Assembly: GCA_030704615.1 (NCBI GenBank)
Contig: CM060733.1
Coordinates: 8,992,001 to 9,056,000 of the forward strand
Source: Takakia lepidozioides
Taxonomy: Eukaryota; Streptophyta; Takakiopsida; Takakiales; Takakiaceae
DNA: 64,000 bases
Direction: 5' to 3'
Positions 46,960 to 59,064 of this stretch are shown here, one piece after another; the stretch's first letter is position 1; every line of letters begins with the position of its first letter. The notes under the pieces are model-generated. The model was not told where the DNA came from. It worked only from the letters and a program-made list of their open reading frames with translations, and did no database searches. A program made the translations under genes and the position numbers.

Positions 46960-48543
46960 CAACTACATTGCATCACATAGTCCCACCATTGACTGGGATC
47001 AGAAAAGTAATCATTCCACAGCTTCTCGTCATTTGCCCCTAGGTCTCCAAAGCCTCCATCCCGCGCCCTTGCTGTGTATATCTTGCATTCATCACACTCC
47101 ACAACACCACATGTCGTTCAGCCGTACTGTCGAACACTCCCTTTGCATCCTCAATGCACCCACATTTGGCATACATGTCCACCAGGGCAGTGGTCAGAAT
47201 GACAAGTGCAATTCCAGATTTGATGATGCCACCATGCATCTCTTTGCCCTTTTCCAGGGCTGCCAGGCTTGCACAAGCATTGCAAACACACAAACGTGAT
47301 CTGGTTACACTTCACCCCTTCCCCCATCATTTGCTCATATGTCTCCAAGGCCTCCATCTCGCGCCCCTGCTGTGCATATCCTGCAAGCATGGCATTCCAT
47401 GACACCATATTTTGTTCAACCATACTGTCGAACACTCCCTTTGCATCCTTGATGCACACCCGCATTTTGCATACATGTCCACCAGGGTATGGTTCAGAAT
47501 GACATCGGGTACAATCCAGCTTTGACAATGTCACCATGGACCTCTTTGCCCTTTTCCAAGGTTGCCAAGCTTCCACATGCATTGCAAATGCACACAAACG
47601 TGATGTGGTTGGGCTTCACCCCTTCCCCCATCATTTGATCATAGGTCTGCAAAGCCTCCATACCAAATCCATGCTGTACATACCCTGCAAGCATCGCGTT
47701 CCACAACACCACATCTCGTTCAGCCATAGACTTGTTGAAAACTCCCTTCGCATCCTTAATGCACCCGCATTTCACATACATGTCCACCAGGGCACTGTTC
47801 AGAATGACATCTGGTACAATTCCAGCATTGACGAGCTCCCCTGCTTGCACATGCATTGCAAACACAAACAAATGTGATGTGGTTAGGCTTCACCCCTTTG
47901 CGGAACATTTGCTCATAGGTCTCCAAAAGCATTCCTACCACGTGATCAAAGATCGTTGAGGCATTCTGTTGAACACTTGGTGAGCATCCATGATGTTCCC
48001 ACACTTAACATACATGTTGACAAGGGTGTTGAGTGGAAAAACATTTGGTGTGAATCTACTTTAGATAATGTGAGTCATGTGCACCTACTTTCCAGCTTCC
48101 AGACCTTTCATCTTGATGCACTTTAGCAAGAGACAGACATACGTACCTGAATTTGCTGAAATGCCTCCTTGGTTTAAAGTCTGTAGAGCCTCTGTCAGTC
48201 TGCCTACCTCACAAAGCATCTTCACATGCCCAGAAGTTCCAGAAGAGGCATTGTGGACTCCCTCTCTTGATCCTCTATTTTTAGAAGTTGTGGTCATGGT
48301 TGAGGTGCCTGATTTTATCAACTGTGCCGCTGCAGCTCCTGCCTTTACTTGACCATCTACCCATGCAGGTTTCTTGTAGCTACTAATCCACCTGGAATCA
48401 AGGTAATCTGGAGCTTGAAGTCCAGCCCTCTTGGATGAATCTGCACCCACTGCTCCTTCAGCTATCCATGCCTCTGCACAAATCATGCATACATCATTGC
48501 CTTGCAGCTGATAATGACAGCCTAGATTTGTTCTAGGAAACAC
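46960..48543 (-). pseudogene. PPR gene copy 2 in CACTA (PLS type, with PDF piece)
   Basis: Minus strand from 48543: an N-terminal part with ICAEAWIAEGAVGADSSKRA and YKKPAWVDGQVKAG (second half of the PDF motif, with a one-base frame slip), then MLCEVGRLTEALQTLNQGG, the usual first PPR. Next come at least three near-identical PLS units (KCGCIKDAKGVF, ERDVVLWNAMLAGYVQHG, EALQTYDQMMGEGVKPN, ITFVCICNACGSLATLEKGK) down to about 47039, with frame changes near 47890, 47530 and 47290. A LWNDYFSDPSQWWD piece lies at 46990-47020. Stops and frameshifts mean no full protein. The intact ancestor would be an organelle-targeted RNA-binding protein. Confidence 0.7.
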
Positions 48544-48725
48544 CCAACTCAGCTTATTACACTAGTTCCTATGAATGCATCTTATTCTCTATGCAATCTC
48601 AATGGAGCAGCGACCCGGCTGCTTTCTGACACCTCTAACTTCCATCATTTTCCCCTCATTTTCCTCACCTTCGCAGTATCATCCCACCTGCCAGCTGCGG
48701 CATAAATATTTGATAACAACACATA

Positions 48726-51254
48726 TTAAGATGGAGCATCCTGTTGATCCCACTTGAGAATAGATTTTGCCGCGCGTTCTACCACCTTCACATTGCCATG
48801 AATTCTGCAGGCACCAAGCAAGGCTTTCCACACTATAGCATCTGGTTGGACTGGCATTTTGTTAATGAAGTCCTCAGCCTCATCCAACCATCTAGCACGG
48901 CCAACAAGGTCCACCATGCAACTAAAGTGCTCCACTGTAGGAATGAGGCCATAATCTCGATATAAGGATTCAAAGTAGTGTCTTCCTTCATCCACTAGGC
49001 CCCCTTGGCTACATGCTTGGAGAACACACATAAAGGTGATATTGTTTGGCTTCAAGCCTTCCTTTTGCATTCCTTCAAGTAATTGCAGGTCCTCTCTGCA
49101 TCTGTTTATTGTTCAAAGGTGGGCTCCCCGCCCTGAATTTAAATATCAGTCAAGTGCCACAGGTAGGTAGGCCCTTCATATCATCCTTAAGGTCCTTGCC
49201 CATGTCATAGACTGGAAACAAGTTCAGGGAAGTTTTATGCCTAACTTCATTTAGGGTCCTTGCAAGAGAGAGAAAGAAAGAGAAAGAGAAAGAAAGCATG
49301 GAACTTTACAACATCCATGGAAAGCTCAGAAAGACAATGCAACCAAAAAGAACAGAACACCTGGGCCCCAACAACCAGCCCAAACAAAACACTCCTCAAC
49401 TATGAGAGACAAGAGACGCTTCGAAATGTCCTTAGGGGCCCATGGGCCAAAGAAGAGAGCATGGGAGCTATAATTAGGGTGCTATAGAGAAGGAAGTTGA
49501 GTCACCAGCACTGCTCCTCTAGCCCTCTAGAGTGCAACAGATGTGACATGTGTGAATGTGTAGGCACTGCCAGCCAATGTTGCAGAGAAATGGACAGCAA
49601 AAAGAGAGAGAGAGGAGAGAGGTGCTACCATTATGCTGTTAGAAAGTCTTCATTTCATCTGGTTGTCTGCTTGTAACATAACAGGCATTCACCTTATTGC
49701 CTTGACTGTCCCACCAACGACTGGAGTTTGAAAAATATTCGTTCCAAAGCTTCTGCCTCTACAGTGGCTTTCTGGAAATGAGGCTGTGATGGCAACTTCA
49801 CTGCTGCAAGTAACCACGGGCAAATATGACCACTCAATTTGCTGGGCAGTGGAGATCATTAGAGGAGGGACCAATCTCGATGCAATCCTTTTTCGAGAGA
49901 ACAGAGGGGTGTACAGATTCTACTACCCAAACTTTGTTGAAGCTTTCCGAGCAGGGCATGGCTTGCAAGCGGCGTAGCCTTGGAGAGAGTGGTGAGGCCA
50001 CGCCCAACGGCCCAGGGAATGCGTGGAGTATGTTTCCCACCTTTGCCATGAATACCACATGCACACCCATGGCTGCTCCCTCTCCAACTCTCTTGTTGGC
50101 CCTACTACAGCCATGCTGGGCATATCCTGCAATCATCGCATTCCATGACACCACATTTTGTTCAGCCATATTATCAAATACTCCCCTTGCATCCTCCATT
50201 TGGCATATATGTCCAAGAGGGTGTTGCTCAGAATGAAACCTGGGACGATGTCAGCTTTCATGATGTCAACATGGACCTCTTTGCCCTTTTCCAGGGCAGC
50301 CAAGCTCGCACACGCACTGCAAATGCAAACAAACGTCACCTGGTCAGGCTGCACCCCTTCCCACATCATTTGTCCATAGGTCTCCAAAGTCAGTTCCACC
50401 TCTGACAATGTCACCATGGACCTCTTTGCCCTTTTCCAGGGCTGCCAGGCTTGCAAATGCCACCCCTCATCCCCCCGCCATCCTCCTGTGCAAGGGATGG
50501 ACGACGGCCGGACGGACCCCTTCCGCCATCATTTGATCGTAGGTATCCAAAGCCTCCTTCCCGCGGCCTTGCTGTGCATACCCAGCAAGCATCGTTCAGC
50601 CATACCGTTGCAAACTCCCTTTGGATCCTCAATGCACCCACATTTCGCATACATGTCCACTTGTTCAGCATGACGCCGGGTACAATTCCAGCTCTGATGA
50701 TGTCACCATGAACCTCTTTGCCCTTTTCCAGGGCTGCCAGGCTCGCACACGCATTGCATATACAAAGGAACGTGACCAGGTCTGGCTTTACCCCTTCCCG
50801 CATCATTTGCTCATAGGTTTCCAATGCCTCCATCCCACATCCATGCTGGGGAATATCCCGCGATCATCACAGTCCAGGACACGACATTTCGTTCAACCAT
50901 ATTCTCAAACACTCCCTTTGTATCCTCAATATTGCCACATTTGGCATACGAGGGTATTGTTCAGAATGACATCGGGTACAATTCCAAATTTGACAATGGC
51001 ACCATGGACCTTTTACCCTTCTCCAGGGCTGCCAGACTCGCATACGCATTGCAAACACAAACGAACGTGACCCGGTCCGGCTTCACCTCTTCTCGCATTA
51101 TTTGCTCATACTTCTCCGAAGCCTCTATACCACACCCCCGTTGTGCATATCCTCGTTCTTCCTGCATCATTTGCTCAAGAATAAGCTCAAGAAAGCTCAA
51201 TAAGTTGCTCAAGAATAGATCACAAAGCCTCAATCCCACGCCCCTCCATTGCAT
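48726..51254 (-). pseudogene. PPR gene copy 1 in CACTA (PLS type with E-like end)
   Basis: Minus strand from about 51254 to 50133: repeated units (EALETYEQMMREGVKPD, ITFVCICNACASLAALEKGK, KEVHGDIIRAGIVPGV) in several frames. Then a LWNEYFSN...WWD piece at about 49770-49715. The C-terminal end is at 49070-48726: MQKEGLKPNNITFMCVLQAC, then HFSCMVDLVGRARWLDEAED and DAIVWKALLGACRIHGN, which is the E-domain start of PLS proteins. No DYW domain follows. A LINE-like scrap (49098-49260) splits the last two pieces. Broken in many places. Confidence 0.7.
49098..49260 (-). mobile_element. LINE-like scrap
   Basis: About 160 bp matching the repeat at 22000-22130 (AAGTTCAGGGAAGTTTT and the GTTCAAAGGTGGGCT region). 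A shorter scrap of the same repeat is at 37096-37165 on the plus strand. Confidence 0.5.
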
Positions 51255-52963
51255 ATCATGCGATCATCCTGTTCCATGACACAAGTTCTCACGGCTCGAT
51301 ACTAGGAAAACATATGGTAGCGAGGGAGACAAAATGAGGCTAAGTCCCAGCCCTCTCTGTTCGTGGCTGAACGTGGGCAACCCTAAAGCAACTTTTTGAA
51401 TTTTTTAACTTTTTGTACTTTGCGTCATTCCATTGACACAAGTGCTTCGAAGATAGATGGATGAGGTCATCCAATGGATGAACCCATTCATGTATATGCC
51501 TTAAGATGCCACGTGTAGTGATGTAGTCATATAAACAGAGCTGTGAAACCTCCTGTAGTCCTGTAGTCATGTAGTCATAAGCTTCTATGACGTGTCATCA
51601 ATGTGTAGTAGTGGTGTAGTCATTTAGTCATAAGCTTATATGGCACGTGTCTGATGTGTAGTATTACGTATGACTACTAGTTATATAAACCAAGCTTATG
51701 TTCTTGGTCAACAATGGTTGACCGCGGCTCCTAGTCATGTAGTAAAACGTATGACTGCATTAGATTAAAATATATTAAAATACACCCAACAATAGGTTTC
51801 ATCACTTCGTTCTCACATATATAGTCATGGTTACCAAGGTTTATATCACCCGTAGTCATAAAAACGTTATTCTGTAGTAGTGGGTCCAAACGAGGAAGTA
51901 CGCATCGCCTTGGTGGCCCATCGTCTCGAGGGCGTTGGCGTGATGTTGAAGGTTGTGAGAGTCGGAACGGCTGGTCTGGTAGTTGGATAAGCGATAACTC
52001 CAATGTATCCGCTTCTTGTGACTCCATGCTGCCAATATAAGATGCAAAAGTGATGGAAGTGTAGCTATATATACTGATGTGTGGTGTTTTTCCCTCCTTA
52101 GCGTCACCTTGAAGCTAACTTGGCTGACATCATCGGTGTGACGTTTTATTGACGTATGGCTCGAGGCTTAGCTGGATATCGTAGATGAAACTCTAGAACT
52201 TTGTCAGATGCATTGGCGAGGTTGGATGACGGTTCCTACGTTCGTTCGTTGATGTCGTAGTCTTTTCAATGTACGAATTACTAAAGACGTTTATACTTGA
52301 TGCGAGAGTCTAGGACTTCGTCGACTTCATACTCGATTTCCTGATTAACTTCAATTGGTAGAGGCGATACAGAAACCCGCACGGAGATACTTTAGTGATG
52401 ATACAACTCTAATACTGAGACATGGAAGACTGGATGGATGCGCATACTTCGTAGGAGTTCAAGCCGAAACTGACCGGATTTATTTGACGAATAATTTTGA
52501 ATGGTCCCAGGCGTTGATAATCCAACTTCCTTGATGGTCGTGAGGTTTGTATGTCCCGTCGAAGAAGCCAAACACGATCTCCGACCTTGAACTGGGGTTT
52601 GGAGTTGTCGATGTTGATCTGCATATTCCTTCTATTATTTTTTAGCTTCTGCGAGGTGGAATGTAAACTCCTTGTGAATCGTAGCAAGGTGAGTAGCAAG
52701 GTTTTCTACAGCAGGGTTTCCAACAGTCTTCATGTGAAAAATGTTTGCTCGAGGATAATGACCATAATTGGGGAAAAATGAAGTTTGCTTGGTCGAAGAA
52801 TATATAGTGTTGTTGTAGGCAAACTCAGCTAATGGCAGAAGCCGTCGATTATCTTGGTGATAATTTATCGTACAACGAAGATACTACTCCAAAATCTAGT
52901 TTATGCGTTCGGTTTGACCATCAGTCTGTGGATGATTAGCTGTAGAGAGGTTGATCTAAGTAT

Positions 52964-53385
52964 CACTACAGTAAATGGGGGGGTTTGCGATGCCAACCGC
53001 GCCCCCACGCCCCACGCGACGATGAGCCCGCGGCATTTTTTTGTGACGCCCCAACGTCGCAATCCCCCGCTGCGACACCATTACGACGCCTAGCTATTTT
53101 AAGGTAGCATGAAGGAGGAAAGAGGGCCCTCACTGCGACGGATTTTCTTTCTTGCGCGCCTCGGCATCGCAAAAGCGTCACTGAGGGCGCCTCTGCGACG
53201 CCAGGGCGTCGCAACAACATCACCACAGTGAGAGGTTTTTTTTTTTTTTTTTTTTTTTTGGCTTTGTGGTTCTCAACTTCACAAAAACATCGTTGGGGGC
53301 ACCCCGCGTTGGGACGCCCAACGCTGTGACGCCAGAGGGCCGCAATGGCGTCGCCACGGGGGGTCGCAATGGTGTTGTAATCAGT
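52964..53385. mobile_element. CACTA-like remnant inside the Ty3/Gypsy relic
   Basis: Starts CACTACAGTAAATGGGGG at 52964, like the ends at 11959 and 23642, and carries GCGACGCC/GGCGTCGC motifs and a T-run at 53236-53260. The right end near 53385 shows no CACTA terminus or TAT target copy, so it is truncated. About 1-1.5 kb of the host retrotransposon (RNase H and integrase core) is missing at the same place, suggesting a deletion joined to the insertion. Confidence 0.55.
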
Positions 53386-54004
53386 TTAAGACATCATAAG
53401 GACGTTGAAATTCTCGGAAGATGTCATTAATCATATGTTGGAAAATTGCTGGAGCATTTGTAAGACCGAGAGGCATAACACTGTATTCAAAATGTCTATA
53501 CCTTATTCAAAAAGTTGTTTTTCCATTCGTTTTTTTTTTTAATCCATACAAGGTTATAAGCTCTTCTCAAGTCAATTTTGGTGAACATCTTCGCTCGTCC
53601 CAGCTGATCGAGAAGCCCAGAAATTAGTGGCAACGGATAACGATTCTTAATTGTGACTTTGTTGAGACCGTGATGGTCTACACACATGCGTAATGATCCG
53701 TTTTTTTTTTCACAAACAAGATAGGCGCCCCCGCAGGTGATTTCGAATGTCGGATGAAGTTCTTCAACAAACTTTCATCAATGTATTCACGTAATGCAGC
53801 TAACTATGTCTGGGATAAATTATATAGATTGGGCCGAATAGTGGTTGGGCTCCTTCTTGTAACTCAATTGCACAATCATAAGGTCGATGTTCTGGCAATA
53901 TGGCTGCATTTTTCTTCTCAAAGACAGCCTTGAAATCTTGATATTGAGTAGGTAATGTTGAAGTACATTTGTCTATTGTGGTCCGTTTCAATTTTTATTT
54001 TTTT

Positions 54005-55150
54005 TAAAACAAGATTGGCGATCGCACTGGTTGTCGTTTTTTTTTCGAAATAGAAAAAGAAATAGCGATCGTCATATTGGCAGTCGCTTCAAATGTTTTT
54101 TTATTAAAAGCAAAGATTGGCGGTCGCAGTGGCGGTCGCCTTATTTTTCGAATTAAAAAAACAAATATCGACCACTATGTAAGCGGTCGCATCAATTTAT
54201 TTTAAAAAAAAAACAAGATTGATGGGCGTATTGGCGGTCGCCTAATTTAAAAAAGAAAACAAACGATTGCCGTATTGGCGGTCGCACGGTGGCAAATACA
54301 TTTTTGAATATTAACAAAAGGAACGCGACCGCCAATTATGGCGGTCGCTTTGTTTTTCGAAATTAAAAAAGAAATAGCGACCGCCGTATTGGCGGTCGCT
54401 TCAATTTTTTATTTTTTAAAGCAAGATTGGCGGTTGCACTTGCGGCCGCTTTATTTTCGAAATAGAAAAAGAAATAGCGACCGTGCTTCAAAAAAAATTA
54501 AAAATTAAAAGCAAGATTGGCGGTCACACCGGCGGTCGTTTTATTTTTCGAATTAAAAAAAGAAATAGCGACCGCTATCTTGGCGGTCGCTTCAATTTAT
54601 TTTAAGAAAAAAACAAGATTCGCGGTCGCATTGGCGATCGCCTAATTTAAAAAAGAAAACAAGCGACTGCCGTATTGGCGGTCGCACAATTTTGTAAATA
54701 TGTACAGAACAAGCGACCGCCATATGGCAGTCGGATAATTTCAAAAATATTTAAAAAAAACAGCGACCGCCATTGGGCGGTCGCTTAATTTCAAAAATAT
54801 ATAGAAAAACAAACGACCGCAATAAAATATAAAGATTAAAAGCGACCGCCTTACTGGCGGTCATATATATTTTTTAATATTAAAAATAAAAGCGACCACC
54901 ATATTGGCGGTCGCTTTATTTCAAATATATTAACAAATGAAGCGACCGCCATACCGGCAGTCGCATTATATTTTGAAATAAAAGACAATAGCGACCGCCA
55001 TACGGGCGGTCGTTTAAATTTAAAAATATATAAAATAGAAGTGACCGCAATATTGCACAAAATAAAAGGAAGTAAAAACGACCGCAATAGTGGCGGTCGC
55101 TTGTTTTTCATTAAAAAAAAAATAGCGACCATAATATTAGCGGTCGCTTA
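54005..55150. repeat. Left palindrome array of the hAT unit
   Basis: About twenty copies of GCGACCGCC, a short spacer and GGCGGTCGC (or diverged forms), separated by 30-45 bp of AT-rich DNA with A-runs such as AAAAAGAAATAGCG. Each copy is a potential hairpin and a CpG-rich binding site. Spacing is irregular compared with the right array. It starts where the Ty3/Gypsy relic ends and stops about 430 bp before the hAT transposase frame. Confidence 0.9.
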
Positions 55151-55581
55151 ATTTCAAAATTACAACAAATATGGTTGTACAGTCTTTTTCGGGTGGGCGC
55201 TATTGGTTCGTCATTTATTCATTTCACTTTCATTTCACTTTCATCCCTTTTGGATCATGTATAAGGGAGGATGGTCACTAAGCTCCCCATTTCTTGTGGC
55301 GCAAACACTTGAGGTTGCTTTGATGTTCTCTTCCATTGAACGAGAGTGTAGCCCAAGAGGAGGGTGCACATCTTTTGCCGTTGTGGCTTCCACCAAAGCC
55401 ACTTCAGCAGATTGTGTATAAGCTTAACACTGCAACCCGCATTGACCCACTTGGGTTGCTGTCAGGTGTAGAAGTGTTGGGCTATCGCATTGCACTCTAC
55501 ATTCACAACACGTTCATTTATAGGTGACTGTTTTTTGTTGCTTGCATCGCTAGGTCCCAGGGGAATGGATATTGGGTGAAG

Positions 55582-58480
55582 ATGAGGGAAGAATGGAGCC
55601 CTTGGTATACGGCAATCCCGAACACTGTCAATGCCACTAGTAGTGGTGAGTGCAACCTATGTGGATTAAAGCTTTATTATCGTAAGGATTGGTTGCTCAC
55701 TCACCTCGGCTATAAAGGTGTGCAGAGCGCTGGGGTGGGTTTATGCCCCAAAACATCTATGCGAGTAAAAAACCACTTTGCCCAGTGTGGAGGCAATATT
55801 CCAATGTCTTTGGATCTGGACATGACCTCTGAGCAGAACACTCTATCTTCCCGTCAGGATGCCCCGATTAGTACCCAGGGCGACTCTTGTGAGGCTTCGG
55901 GTGTCCTTGGACAAGTGGATTGTGCCGGAGCAACACTTGCTTCAACACCTCTTTGTACCCCTATGTTTCAATGGAGTAGAGGATTACGGCAGCAATCCAT
56001 GCAAGAAGGTCTTAACTTGTCTGCGAAAAGACAGTTGGATAAAAAATGGGCGCAGTTTTTTTTCCAGGTCAACATACCATTTAATGTGGCAAGGCTTCCT
56101 GCATTTGTTTCTGCCGTTAGAGCAACCTCGGATTCCAGATTCACGTACGTGCCTCCGACTTATCACAATCTCCGCACAGGATTGCTAGAAGACGCCATGA
56201 CCGAGCTTACCCAAAAGGTCAACGATAGGACGGACGAGTACATCAGAAAATTATGGAAGCACTATATGTGCCGATGGTTGGAATTCTGTCACAAACAGAC
56301 CGTTGTTCAATGTCATGCTCGTATGTCCAGCTGGGGAACAATTCTTGGGATCGGTCGACACTAGCGGCGAGAAGAAAGATGGACGTTATCAATGCTAACT
56401 ATTGACGGATTTCATCGAACAAGTCGGAAGTGATAGAATCGTGCAAATATGCACAGACAATGCCGCTAACATGACAAACACTGCAGACATGTTGTTGGCA
56501 CGTTATCCCCATATGTACTATCAAGGTTGTGCTGCTCATATCCTTGACCTCCTTTTGGAAGATTGGGGAAAAGAACAGTGGGTGAAACAACTTGTCAAGC
56601 GAGCGAAAACTATTGTGTCGTTCATCCGCACACACCACATCCATTTGGCAATATGCAGTCTGGAGCACACCATCATCGATCCTCAATGGGATGCGTACAC
56701 ACGGACATTGCGGGACTCCAGAAAAGCCAAGCCATTGGGCAAAAGTCGAAAAGTTCGAAATAGCATTCGCAGCGATGATTTCTGGAAGAAATGTGAAAAC
56801 TTTGTTTATATGGTTGAGCCGGTGTTAATCATCTTGCGGGAGTTTGATGGAGAGCAACCAGTAATGGGCAAGACATGCTTACTAATGCAAAATTTTCATA
56901 AGCACGTCCAATCCTTGAGGCATCCTCCCTTCTCCTTGGAACCTAAACTTGCGGACAGTGCTGATGATGCATTTTACGACCGTCGTTCGATGGTTCGAAC
57001 AGACTTGCATTATGCGAGGGCTTTGCTCAATCCATTCTTGCTCGACAATACCATGCTCCGAGACGACGCTGATGCCAAGGCCGGCCTCGTGCGAGTGCTC
57101 ATGCGACTGGCTCCGCCAAACCATGAAGAGAGAGCTATATCCGAGTACCAATGCTTCTTAGATCGCCGCGACCCTTTTGAGGACATGCCTGATCCAAAAG
57201 AGCTCAATATGTTGCCACATGAATGGTGGGATTTAATTGGAGCTAGAGCAAGAACATTGGCTTCCATTGCGAAGCGTATTCTTGCTCAAGTGTGCTCTGC
57301 CTCATCTTGCGAACGCAATTGGAGCAGTTACTCATTTGTTCACAACAAGATTCGTAACAGGTTGAATCCCGCGAGGGCTGACAAATTGGTGTATGTGTAT
57401 AATCAATTGCCGACTGCTACGTGAGGGGGCAGCGGATGATGTTGCATAATGGTATGAGATGAATTTGCATTCCGAAGACTCTGCTTCTGAGGCTGATTCG
57501 ATCAGTGACGATACTGAGCCTCAGAGAGAATCATCTCAGAGGGAATCATCTGCCTCCGATAGTGAAGATAAATCCGATGAAGCTCCCGAAAATGCGTATG
57601 ACCCGTTTACATTTACAGAGGATGATGCTTATATCCAGCCGACCTTTGATGACATTATTGAAGAAGTGCGTATCGCAGATGAAGGTGAAGCTGCAATTGT
57701 GTCATCTCCAGAACATGGTCCTCAAAATGAAGTTGGGGTCGACCCTCGCCCCCCACTACACGCTGAAGCCACCGGTAGTGCCCCAATGGTGATGTACTGC
57801 CAGGACCGATCGACGTACGCAACCCTGTTCATACAAACGATGGTGTCGTACCCATTGTACAGTCGACGGAACGGGATCATGCCTCACCAATACGACCAGC
57901 TCCACCACAATGCCAAAACCGATCCAGCTCCACATGAACACAGCGGCCATTAAGGAGCAACGGGGTTGATTTGTTTTCCACACGCATGCATCATTCTGCT
58001 GCAGTGGACCGGGCGGAAGTTGAAGCCTCGGATGATGACAACCTACCACTACAATTCCACCTTAACCAACGTGTTGCACAGCAGACCCGTGGTTCCTCAC
58101 ATGCCGGACCATCTAATGCCGGTCCATCTCGGGCAGTCCCCCCTCCGGAACCTCCTTCGAGACCACCTTCGATTGCATCCCAAGTCCATAAACGACAAAG
58201 AACAGTCCAACCTTTTGTAGGCAATTGGCCCACAAACAGGCCAGATGCCGTGGATGGTATTCAAGACCGGAGCAGGAGTCGACCTCAGAGAGAACTAAAT
58301 GTGGTTCGAGGTCGCTTGCAGATTCAAAGGCCTGGACATATGAGGTCGGATAGGGAAGACAATTCCAGCACTGATCATGGCAACGGTGGTGAAGTCGAGG
58401 GTGACCCGGATTTTCAACCCATCGGAGCATTAGGATTAGGATCTTCTTCGTCCCGCCGTCGAAGCAGTAGAAGGAATTGA
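55582..58480 (+). pseudogene. hAT-family transposase, frame-shifted
   Basis: Start taken at the first ATG of the frame (55582). Order: BED-type zinc finger (CNLCGLKLYYRKDWLLTH, about 55650-55710); DUF659-like region (FFFQVNIPFNVARLPAFV to PPTYHNLRTGLLEDAM, 56055-56200); a catalytic DGW segment (about 56270) that lies in a different frame from both sides; a TAA near 56393; TDFIEQVGSDRIVQICTDNAAN (56402 on, second catalytic Asp); and the C-terminal dimerisation block (CERNWSSYSFVHNKIRNRLN, about 57305-57370). A Ser/Glu-rich tail (57459-57953) and an Arg/Pro/Ser-rich end (57971-58480) follow in shifted frames. At least one frameshift and two stops; introns could explain some. Likely a dead or poorly read transposase. 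Palindrome arrays flank it on both sides. Confidence 0.8.
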
Positions 58481-58748
58481 AGCAAAACAGCTGTAGGCAT
58501 GCATCAGCACTTTTTAGTGGACATGTTTATATTTCTGTACTGAAGTAATACCAATGTGATCATTGTCACAATGAGTATTTGTATTGTTATTGTGTATGTG
58601 TTGGAAAATAAAAGATGTTGCCCATGTGTATACCAGCCAAAATGTCGGCCAAAAGCACCGTCACTTGCTCATGTTTGTGTTCGGTGATTTGTTTGTGGAA
58701 CGGAGAACAATTGTGCCATGCTTCCAACGGTGCATTCATTATTATTTA

Positions 58749-58850
58749 AATGGAGCGACCGCCAAGGTGGCGGTCGCTTCTACGAGGTCTGCCCTCCGCG
58801 TGGAGCGAGGAATGAGGGGGGGGGATATAAGCTCATAGTCATTATTTTGG
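58749..58850 (+). promoter_or_regulatory. Promoter-like module 1 (palindrome + TATA)
   Basis: Palindrome at 58754-58776, then TTCTACGAGGTCTGCCCTCC, GGAGCGAGGAATGAGG, a G-run and GATATAAGC at 58824. Same order as three other modules at 59065, 59312 and 60437. No gene lies directly downstream. Confidence 0.55.
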
Positions 58851-59064
58851 AAATGAAGCGACCGCCGTTAGTGGCGGTTGTTTTTTTATTTTTTGGGAGC
58901 AAAATGGAGCGACTGCCATTAGGGGCGGTCGCCGTCATTGTTGTTTTTTGTAATTGCAGCGACCACCATTAGTGGCGGTTGCTTTTATTGAAATTTGGTT
59001 GGAAATGGAGCGACCGCCATTTATGGCGGTCGCTTATATTTTAATTATTTTGAAAATAAAAATG

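Larger units (their letters stand above)
46122..51882 (-). mobile_element. CACTA element carrying PPR/PDF gene pieces, TSD GGT
   Basis: 5,761 bp. Left end CACTAGTACAGATTATCG (46122), right end inward CACTACTACAGAATAACG (51882), both followed by TTTTTATGACT. GGT flanks at 46119-46121 and 51883-51885. ATGACTACA-type subterminal repeats fill 46150-46560 and 51480-51870. No transposase. It holds two stretches of PPR units on the minus strand, PDF-motif pieces and a LINE-like scrap. Same subfamily as 38312-43357. It lies inside the Ty3/Gypsy relic, and the relic's frame continues across the junction if the element and one GGT are ignored. Confidence 0.9.
45100..53990 (-). mobile_element. Old Ty3/Gypsy relic, interrupted by three other elements
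   Basis: Minus-strand pieces: 53990-53800 ([20 protein letters not shown], the segment before RT), 53690-53390 ([22 protein letters not shown] fingers), then a jump to integrase at 52960-52800 (HPQTDGQTERINQILE-like), 52699-52409 (QFKVGDRVWLLRRDI, then LDYQRLGPFKI), 52027-51883, and after the CACTA 46121-45816. A polypurine tract AGAGGAGGGG (45812-45821 inverted) abuts TGATATCACGG, the likely 3' LTR start. The LTR's far end (45100 or so) is uncertain. RNase H and most of integrase are missing where the CACTA-like remnant 52964-53385 sits. Right of 53990 it is replaced by the palindrome array. Many stops; inactive. Confidence 0.75.
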
